In this document: positions 58,144 through 64,000 of the stretch, piece by piece
How the letters are laid out: every line of letters begins with the position of its first letter
How positions within the stretch are numbered: position 1 is the first letter of the stretch
Assembly: GCA_041287425.1 (NCBI GenBank)
Contig: JBEULG010000027.1
Span: 124,001 to 188,000, forward strand
Source: JAFGSI01 sp041287425
Lineage (GTDB): Bacteria; Chloroflexota; Anaerolineae; Anaerolineales; Villigracilaceae
Length of the DNA stretch: 64,000 nucleotides
Direction: 5' to 3'
Notes under the pieces: model-generated
Told to the model about the DNA's origin: nothing
Seen by the model: the letters and a program-made list of their open reading frames with translations, nothing else
Databases searched by the model: none
Translations under genes and position numbers: made by a program

Positions 58144-59931
58144 TCAATCCACCGTCAGGGTCTTGGACAGGTTGCGGGGGAAGTCCGGGTCATAGCCGCG
58201 CAGGACGCTCATGTGATAGGACAGCAGTTGCAACGGCAGGACGGTGAGCAGGGCGGAAACCTCCGGGCTGGCGTGGGGAATGGGGATGACCTGGCTGGCG
58301 TTGGCGCGCAGGCGCGGGTCGTCTTCGCCAATGGCGATGGCGCGCGCCCCGCGGCAGGTGACCTCGTTGATGCCGCTGACGATGAGCGGCACGTCCGTCG
58401 TCGGGACGGCGAACAGGATGGGATAATCCTGGGTGACCGCCGAAAGCGGCCCGTGCTTGAACTCGGTCGAGAGCATGCCCTCGCAGTGGGCATAGGTGAT
58501 TTCCTTGAGTTTCAAAGCGCCCTCGAGCGCCATCGGGTAGGTCGCGCCGTAGCCGAGGCAGTAGAGGTCGTTCCACGCGTTGATGGCCGAGGCCAGGGCC
58601 TCCACGTGGGGGGCGCTCATCTCCAGGGTGGCATCCATCAGGGCCGGGACGTCCGTCAGGGCGGCGGGGTCGCGCCCCGCCAGGCGATAGGCCAGGTAGA
58701 GAAAGGTCAGCACCTGGTTGGTGAACGTCTTGGTCGCCGGGACGGAGATTTCGTAGCCGCAGCAAAGCGGCAGGGTACAGGCGGCGGCCTTGGTCAGCGT
58801 CGAACCGATGACGTTGGCCAGCCCGAAGCAAGTCATGCCGCGTTTTTCGGCGGCCTGGAGGGCGTTGAGCACATCCTTCGTCTCACCCGACTGACTGACG
58901 AAGAGGCCGACATCCTCGTGGTTGACCGCCGGGGCATACTGGGGCATGAATTGCGGGGCAATGACCGGGATGACCGCCCGCCCGGCGATTTGGGCGAAAT
59001 AGACCGCCCCGGCCAGACAGGCGTGGTAACTCGTCCCGCAGCCGATGAAGTAGAGATGCCGCGCCGTGCGCGCCTTTTCGAGCACGGTGGCGACCTCCGG
59101 GCTGCTCTCCAGCATGTGGAGCAGTTCACGCCCCACCTGGCTTTGCTCGTGGATTTCTTTGAGCATGAAGTGAGGATAGCCGCCCTTCTGAACCGCGTCC
59201 ATCGACTCGGTCACCGTTTCGGCGGCGCGCTCCACCACCGAGCCGTCTTTCACCGAGCGGACCTCGAGCCGGTCGGCCCACAGGATGACGATTTCGCCGT
59301 CGTTCAGGCGGACGATGCGGCGGGTGAGAGGCAGGATGGATGGCAAGTCGGAGGAGACGCAGGTGAAGCCCTCGCCGATGCCGGCCACCAGGCCGGAGCC
59401 TTTCTTGAAAGCATAGAGTTTGTCGTCATTGATGCGGCCGATGACGAAGGCATAATCGCCCTGCAGGTCGCCGTAGGCCAGGCGGATGGCGTCGATGAAG
59501 TCGTAGCCCTTGTTGAGGTAACGCTCGACAGCGTGGACGCACGACTCGCCGTCATTCTGCGAGCGGACGGTGAGTCCTTCGGCGATGAATTGCTGGCGCA
59601 ATTCGACGTTGTTGACCACGTTGCCGTTGTGGGCGCCGACCAGGTCGCCGTCCGAGTCGAGGTGCGGCTGGGCGTTGACCTGGGATGGTTCGCCGAAGGT
59701 GGCCCAGCGCAGTTGGGTGATGCCGCGCGAACCGGTCATCTCGGCGAAGTTGTATTTGGCCGCCACCTCGTCCACTTTGCCGACGTCTTTACGCAAATCA
59801 ATTCTCGAGCCGGAAAGGGTCGCCGCGCCGACCGAGTCGTAGCCGCGGTAAGTGAGGCGTTTGGCCGCCTCGATGAGAATCGGGCCGAGGGGTTGCTCGT
59901 CCCGCGTTACGATGCCGAAGATGCCGCACAT
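58144..59931 (-). CDS. glmS: glutamine-fructose-6-phosphate aminotransferase, divergent active-site loop
   Basis: Makes glucosamine-6-phosphate for cell-wall synthesis. The 595-residue protein starts MCGIFGIV with the catalytic Cys2, followed by a glutaminase domain, two SIS domains and the C-terminal NLSKTLTVD with the conserved Lys. Retained residues include the HNG oxyanion loop (about 101-103) and Asp127. Oddity: the usual HTRWATHG motif is QLRWATFG, with Phe79 in place of the conserved His, and NAHPH is NAQPH. It may be a normal GlmS of this phylum or a paralogue with another role. It is followed by the small helical protein gene. Confidence 0.9.
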   Translation of the reverse strand: MCGIFGIVTRDEQPLGPILIEAAKRLTYRGYDSVGAATLSGSRIDLRKDVGKVDEVAAKYNFAEMTGSRGITQLRWATFGEPSQVNAQPHLDSDGDLVGAHNGNVVNNVELRQQFIAEGLTVRSQNDGESCVHAVERYLNKGYDFIDAIRLAYGDLQGDYAFVIGRINDDKLYAFKKGSGLVAGIGEGFTCVSSDLPSILPLTRRIVRLNDGEIVILWADRLEVRSVKDGSVVERAAETVTESMDAVQKGGYPHFMLKEIHEQSQVGRELLHMLESSPEVATVLEKARTARHLYFIGCGTSYHACLAGAVYFAQIAGRAVIPVIAPQFMPQYAPAVNHEDVGLFVSQSGETKDVLNALQAAEKRGMTCFGLANVIGSTLTKAAACTLPLCCGYEISVPATKTFTNQVLTFLYLAYRLAGRDPAALTDVPALMDATLEMSAPHVEALASAINAWNDLYCLGYGATYPMALEGALKLKEITYAHCEGMLSTEFKHGPLSAVTQDYPILFAVPTTDVPLIVSGINEVTCRGARAIAIGEDDPRLRANASQVIPIPHASPEVSALLTVLPLQLLSYHMSVLRGYDPDFPRNLSKTLTVD

Positions 59932-59981
59932 GGTCGAAAAGTCTCCTGGTCAGTGGAATTGCAGGCCAAGTGTATCACAAG

Positions 59982-60019
59982 GAAAAAGGAATCGAGGACG
60001 AGCAAAAGCCCGTCCTCGA
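59982..60019 (-). terminator. terminator after the membrane FeS oxidoreductase gene
   Basis: On the minus strand a 9-bp stem (TCGAGGACG/CGTCCTCGA) with a 10-base loop is followed by TTCCTTTTTCC. It lies between the oxidoreductase gene and glmS. Confidence 0.7.
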
Positions 60020-60047
60020 GGTGACTTTTTTCGGGACTTTGCGGCGG

Positions 60048-62027
60048 CTAGGGAGCAGCCAGCCTGTCTGCCAGGATTTCGAGCAAATCGCGCCCCTGCA
60101 TTTCCCCCGGCTGACAGGCGGCTTTGATTCCGTCCTCGAACATGGTCAGGCAGAAGGGACAGTTAGAGACGAGCAGAGGCGCGCCGGTAGCCTGCGCCAT
60201 CTGGACGCGGGCGACGTTGATGCGGCTGCCGAGTTTCTCCTCGGCCAAGACGCGGCCCCCGCCCGCCCCACAGCAGAAGCCCTCGTAGCCCGATTGCGTC
60301 ATTTCGCGGATTTGCCCGCCGGCGCGGCGCAGGAGGGCGCGCGGCGGTTCGAGGATGTCGCAGTAGCGGGCCAGGGTACAGGAATCATGATAGGCGGCCT
60401 CGAAAGGCTCGGTGCGGAGGGGCAGACGGCCCTCCTCGGCCAGGCGCGCCAGGAAGACGACGGCATGTTCGACCGGCAGATCGAAGCCCAGGTCGCGGTA
60501 ATCGCGGTCGAGGGTGTAGAAACAGTGCGGGCAGGCCGTCACAACCCGCGGCGCGCCGCTGGCCTGCATCCGTTCGATGTTCTCGGCGGCTTTCATCTGG
60601 TAGAGGTCTTCGTGGCCCAGTTTGCGCAACGGCTCGCCGCAGCAGGTCTCGGCGCGGCCGAGGATGCCGACCCGCAGGCCGGCGGCGTGGCACAGGCGGA
60701 CGAAAGCGCGGGCGACAGCCTGGTTGCGCTTGTCGAAGGAGGCGAAACAGCCGGCGAAGTAGAGCAGGTCGGCCTCGGCCGGCGGGTAAAGTTCCAGGCC
60801 GGCGGCCCAGTCGGCGCGGCCGGCGGCGGCCAGGCCGAAGGGATTGCCGTTCGTTTCCAATTGGCGCACGGCAGCAGCCACCTCCGCGCCGGGGAGGTCA
60901 CCGCGCATCAGCACCAGGGCGCGGCGCATCTCAATGATTTTGTTGACGTGCTCGATTTCGGCCGGGCAGATTTCCTGGCAGGCGCGGCAGGCAGTGCAGG
61001 CCCACAAGGCCTCGGGCGTGACGATTTCAATCAGGTCGGCGGGCGAGGCCAGGAAAGCCGCCGCCCCCACTTGCTGGACGATCCGCATCGGCGAGAGCGG
61101 CTTGCCGGTCACCCAGGCCGGGCAGCGGTCCTGACAGCGTTTGCAGGCCATGCAGGCGTCGGCGTCGTAGATGTCCTTCCAGGTCAGGTCGCTGACGGCC
61201 TCGGCCCCGAAGCGTTCGGCGTTCTCGGCTTCCAGGTCGAGGGGGGCGAGGCTTCCCTTAGGGCGCAGATCGCTGAACAGCGAGTTGACGGGGGTGGTCA
61301 GGAGATGGCGCAGTTTGGTGAAGGGCAGGGCGGCAATCAGGCCCATCGCCAGGCCAAAGTGAATCCACCACAGCCAGCGGTGCAGGCTGCTTAAGACCTC
61401 GGCACTCAGGCCGGTCATCGTCAGGGCGGCCAGCCGGCCGACGGGCGAGAACCAGGCCAGAGCCGGGTCGGTGCGCATTTCGGTGGCGGCCATGCGGGCG
61501 CCTTCGATGAAGAAGCCGGTCAGCAAAATGGCGGCCAGGCCGAAATGGACCAGGTAGTCATCGGGGATGATTTCCAGTCCTTTGGGGCGGTAGATGAAAC
61601 GCCGCACGCCGAGGCCGAAGAGGGTCAGCATCGCAATCAGCCCGCCCAGATCGAGTGCCAGAGAAAAGATTTTATAGAAAGCGCCGCGCAGGAAGACCAG
61701 GTCGAAGAGCGGGGCGGTGAAGTCGGCCTGAAGCATGACCAGCAGGGTGCCGATAAAGAGCGTCAGCATACCCCAGAAGAGCAGGGCGTGGGTGAGGCCC
61801 GGCAAACGGACGCGCAGTACCCGCGCCTGGCCGAGGAAGTTCTGAATCATCCGCCCCAGCCGGCGCAGCGATTGGTCGCGGCGCGCCAGCGGCTTGCCCT
61901 TGCGGTAGACGCGCAGCCGCCGCGCAAAGCCGTAGAGGACGATGAGAACGGTCAGGGCAGCGAGCAGATACATGGGCAACGCCGCGGCATGGCCGATGTT
62001 CCAGTAAATTTCGCGAGTGGCATCCAT
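60048..62027 (-). CDS. membrane FeS oxidoreductase (NarI-like plus HdrD-like, EtfD type)
   Basis: A 659-residue membrane protein. The N-terminal 230 residues have about six helices with His residues, similar to the NarI cytochrome b subunit. A ferredoxin-like domain follows with CMACKRCQDRCP and CTACRACQEICP. Two CCG domains come next (ETCCGEPLRKLGHEDLY and GFCCGAGGGRVLAEE). This layout is that of electron-transfer-flavoprotein:menaquinone oxidoreductases (EtfD/EMO) and related HdrD-like enzymes. It probably passes electrons from a soluble flavoprotein to quinone. AGGAG stands 10 bases before the ATG at 62027; the ATG at 62036 lies too close to it. No etfAB genes are in the window. Confidence 0.88.
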   Translation of the reverse strand: MDATREIYWNIGHAAALPMYLLAALTVLIVLYGFARRLRVYRKGKPLARRDQSLRRLGRMIQNFLGQARVLRVRLPGLTHALLFWGMLTLFIGTLLVMLQADFTAPLFDLVFLRGAFYKIFSLALDLGGLIAMLTLFGLGVRRFIYRPKGLEIIPDDYLVHFGLAAILLTGFFIEGARMAATEMRTDPALAWFSPVGRLAALTMTGLSAEVLSSLHRWLWWIHFGLAMGLIAALPFTKLRHLLTTPVNSLFSDLRPKGSLAPLDLEAENAERFGAEAVSDLTWKDIYDADACMACKRCQDRCPAWVTGKPLSPMRIVQQVGAAAFLASPADLIEIVTPEALWACTACRACQEICPAEIEHVNKIIEMRRALVLMRGDLPGAEVAAAVRQLETNGNPFGLAAAGRADWAAGLELYPPAEADLLYFAGCFASFDKRNQAVARAFVRLCHAAGLRVGILGRAETCCGEPLRKLGHEDLYQMKAAENIERMQASGAPRVVTACPHCFYTLDRDYRDLGFDLPVEHAVVFLARLAEEGRLPLRTEPFEAAYHDSCTLARYCDILEPPRALLRRAGGQIREMTQSGYEGFCCGAGGGRVLAEEKLGSRINVARVQMAQATGAPLLVSNCPFCLTMFEDGIKAACQPGEMQGRDLLEILADRLAAP

Positions 62028-62144
62028 GGCGTCCATTCTCCTGCAAAAATTGTAGCATGGCTCGCTAAGAGGCGGTTATGACAGGTATCCTCATTCGAAC
62101 CTGATGAACGGCCTGAGAAGAGGGGCAATCGAGCGGCCAGGCGT

Positions 62145-62150
62145 TATAAT
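62145..62150 (+). promoter_or_regulatory. -10 box of the membrane spermidine-synthase-like gene (leaderless)
   Basis: A perfect TATAAT ends 6 bases before the ATG at 62157, so transcription should start at the start codon. No good -35 box is present. Confidence 0.6.
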
Positions 62151-62156
62151 TCGCCC

Positions 62157-63710
62157 ATGCGCAAATATCTCTATTTCACGGTCTTCGTTTCGGGGATGAC
62201 CACCCTGGCGGGCGAGTTCGGCGCCTCGCGCCTGCTGGGCAACGTTTTCGGGACCTCGAACCTGGTCTGGGCAGCCATCATCGGCCTGATTCTCATTTAC
62301 CTGACCGTCGGTTACTTCCTGGGCGGGCGCTGGGCCGACCGTTCCCCGCACGGACAGACGATGTACGGCATCCTGGCCTGGGGGGCGTTCACGCTGGGGG
62401 TCGTGCCCTACGTCGCCGCGCCGGTGCTGCGAGCGGCGGCCGACGCCTTCGACGCGCTGCAAGTGGGCGTGCTGGCCGGTTCATTCGTCGGCGTGCTGGT
62501 TTTGTTCACCGTGCCCATCACCCTGCTGGGAATGATTTCGCCGTTCGCGATTCGAATCAGCCTGGAGGATACCAGCCGCGCCGGCAACGTAGCCGGGACG
62601 ATTTACGGCATCTCGACCATCGGTTCCTTCATCGGGACATTTCTGCCCACCCTGGTGATGATTCCGACAATTGGGACGACGCGCACCTTCCTGGTGTTCA
62701 GCCTGTTGCTGTTGTGCGTGGCGCTGGTCGGGCTGGCAAAGAGCGCCGGTGTGAAAAAGATGCTGCCTTACCTGCTGATGGTGGTCGCCCTGGCGCTGCT
62801 GGCCTTCTTCGGTGGGCGCGGCGGTATCAAGCGTTCGGCCGGCCAAATTTACGAGACCGAGTCGGCCTACAACTACATTCAGGTAATCGAATACAACGGC
62901 ACCCGCTACCTGCGTCTGAACGAAGGCCAGGGGTTTCACTCCGAGTACAGCCCTCAAACGCTTCACTACGGAGGGCCATGGCAGCAGTTTCTGGCAGGAC
63001 CGTTTTTCTACACCGGCCGTCAGCCGGAGGATGTCGAACGAATCGCCATCGTCGGCCTGGCCGGCGGGACGACCGCCCGTCAGGCCGCGGCCGTCTTTCC
63101 AAATGTGATCATCGATGGTTGGGAAATCGACCCTGAGATTGTTCGCGTTGGACGTCAGTACTTCGCCATGAATCTGCCCAACCTGAACGTCTATGTGCAA
63201 GACGGGCGCTGGGGGTTGGAACAAAGCCCCTACACATACGATTTGATTTGCGTGGATGCCTATCGTCCGCCCTACATTCCACCACACCTGACCACCCAGG
63301 AATTCTTCCAAATCGCCGCCGACCACCTGGAACCGGACGGCGCCCTGGTCATCAACGTCGGCCGCGCCCCCAACGACCGGCGCCTGATCAACGGACTGGC
63401 GACGACCCTGCGGACGATCTTCCCGTCGCTGTATGTGATGGACATCCCCGGCACGTTCAACTCGATGATTTATGCCACCCTGCAGCCCACCGAGGCGGCG
63501 GCGCTGGAAGCCAATGCCTATATGCTGGCCATCCGCCCAGACGTCCACCCGCTGCTGGTCGAGTCGGTATGGCTGGCATGGACGAATCTGCAGCCTGCTC
63601 CCGAACAGACGATGGTCTTCACCGATGACCGCGCCCCCATCGAGTGGCTGACCAACAATCTCATTCTCAATTTTCTGCTCGAAAACAGCACGGAGGTGTT
63701 GGGTCAATGA
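62157..63710 (+). CDS. membrane-fused spermidine-synthase-like protein
   Basis: A 517-residue protein. About residues 1-220 contain seven or eight membrane helices of the type found fused to spermidine synthases (GEFGASRLLGNVFGTSNLVW at the start). Residues 240-500 are an aminopropyltransferase-like domain with the nucleotide motif AIVGLAGGTTARQAA, the acidic end in IDGWEIDPEIVRVG and VDAYRPPYIPPHL. Polyamine synthesis is possible, but many such fusions act on unknown substrates, and the second catalytic Asp cannot be confirmed by eye. The stop codon overlaps the next start (ATGA). Confidence 0.85.
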   Translation: MRKYLYFTVFVSGMTTLAGEFGASRLLGNVFGTSNLVWAAIIGLILIYLTVGYFLGGRWADRSPHGQTMYGILAWGAFTLGVVPYVAAPVLRAAADAFDALQVGVLAGSFVGVLVLFTVPITLLGMISPFAIRISLEDTSRAGNVAGTIYGISTIGSFIGTFLPTLVMIPTIGTTRTFLVFSLLLLCVALVGLAKSAGVKKMLPYLLMVVALALLAFFGGRGGIKRSAGQIYETESAYNYIQVIEYNGTRYLRLNEGQGFHSEYSPQTLHYGGPWQQFLAGPFFYTGRQPEDVERIAIVGLAGGTTARQAAAVFPNVIIDGWEIDPEIVRVGRQYFAMNLPNLNVYVQDGRWGLEQSPYTYDLICVDAYRPPYIPPHLTTQEFFQIAADHLEPDGALVINVGRAPNDRRLINGLATTLRTIFPSLYVMDIPGTFNSMIYATLQPTEAAALEANAYMLAIRPDVHPLLVESVWLAWTNLQPAPEQTMVFTDDRAPIEWLTNNLILNFLLENSTEVLGQ

Positions 63711-64000
63711 AAACGCTCCACAAAGCGGCCGGCTGGCTGGTCGCTTCTCTGACGCCACCGGCATTGGTTTTTCTTGCCCTTCGGCTGCTGCTGACGCCGG
63801 TTTTTCTGCAAATCGAGTATCGTCTGCCCGGATTCCCGCCCGATGCATACGGTTTCACGTTCGAAGAGCGGCTGCACTACGCCCGCCTTTCCCTGGAATA
63901 CCTGCTCAACGATGCCGATATCACTTTCCTCGGCGACTTGGAATTCCCCAGCGGAGAAAAAGTCTTCAACGCGCGTGAACTCAGGCACATGGCAGATGTC
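63707..64000 (+). CDS. DUF1461 (TIGR01906-type) integral membrane protein, 5' part
   Basis: The first 98 codons of a gene that continues past the right edge. The product begins with one membrane helix (AAGWLVASLTPPALVFLALR) and continues with YARLSLEYLLNDADITFLG and FNARELRHMADV, which match the start of TIGR01906 membrane proteins. The ATG overlaps the stop codon of the spermidine-synthase-like gene, and GGAGG lies 10 bases upstream. The function of the family is unknown. Confidence 0.8.
   Translation, partial: MKTLHKAAGWLVASLTPPALVFLALRLLLTPVFLQIEYRLPGFPPDAYGFTFEERLHYARLSLEYLLNDADITFLGDLEFPSGEKVFNARELRHMADV

Noticed and set aside
59932..59991. glmS ribozyme upstream of glmS
   Set aside because: The gap is too short and lacks the conserved core; only the terminator of the upstream gene is present.
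57892..60024. 710-codon open frame on the plus strand opposite glmS
   Set aside because: It is an antisense shadow of glmS and the small helical protein gene, with no start signal.

Overview
The window reads as a chromosomal segment of a GC-rich (about 60 percent) Gram-negative-like bacterium, most probably a member of Chloroflexota close to Anaerolineae. The basis is the overall gene repertoire: CUT1 sugar importers without a local ATPase, many lipoproteins with low-complexity Pro/Thr/Ser linkers, cytosolic GAF histidine kinases, degenerate intergenic TTGGCG-type repeats and many near-leaderless promoters. This placement is an inference, since no rRNA gene is present. I see no CRISPR array, prophage or intact insertion sequence. 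Most of the window is ordinary core genome arranged in short operons.

Layout. 1-2735: prolyl-tRNA synthetase and a helical-repeat protein. 2778-17576: one long minus-strand beta-glucan locus. A strong promoter with two TGGGAGCGCTCCCA-type operators is followed by a LacI regulator, a lipoprotein binding protein, two permeases, a GH16 laminarinase-like lipoprotein, a second binding protein without a signal peptide, a very large GH94-clan phosphorylase, an aldo/keto reductase, a GH94 phosphorylase and a cupin. The gene set suggests outside cleavage of a beta-1,3-glucan, import of oligosaccharides and phosphorolysis inside the cell. 17706-17778: tRNA-Asn. 17815-23551: glpX, then the conserved rpsB-tsf-pyrH-frr-uppS-cdsA cluster, with a structured leader before rpsB. 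23680-31298: a small Cys protein, dnaA (structured leader, no DnaA boxes seen), a GAF histidine kinase, prfA, a 42-residue membrane peptide, a receiver protein and uvrC. 31322-37797: a lipoprotein, a large secreted beta-helix protein, pncC, a serpin and an OmpR-type regulator.

37894-43542: metG, preceded by what looks like a complete attenuation leader. This is a promoter, a 33-codon leaderless reading frame with five alternating Met codons, a 12-bp terminator hairpin with a T tract, and a 9-bp alternative (antiterminator) pairing. I consider this the most interesting element of the window. Upstream lies an aminotransferase-MFS-methyltransferase operon. 43717-47688: hutI, a receiver protein, an inositol-phosphatase-family protein and an M29 aminopeptidase. 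47703-50412: a UPF0316 membrane protein and glycogen phosphorylase.

50497-54397: lactate oxidation genes lutA and a fused lutB-lutC. They converge on a GntR-type DNA-binding domain fused to an apparently intact class II aldolase, which has a perfect 17-bp palindrome upstream. 54406-62027: a polymer-forming membrane protein, an intergenic cluster of palindromes, an alcohol dehydrogenase, an M23 lipoprotein, a small helical protein, a divergent glmS and a NarI-HdrD-type membrane FeS oxidoreductase. 62145-64000: a leaderless membrane-fused spermidine-synthase-like protein and the start of a DUF1461-type membrane protein that runs off the right edge.
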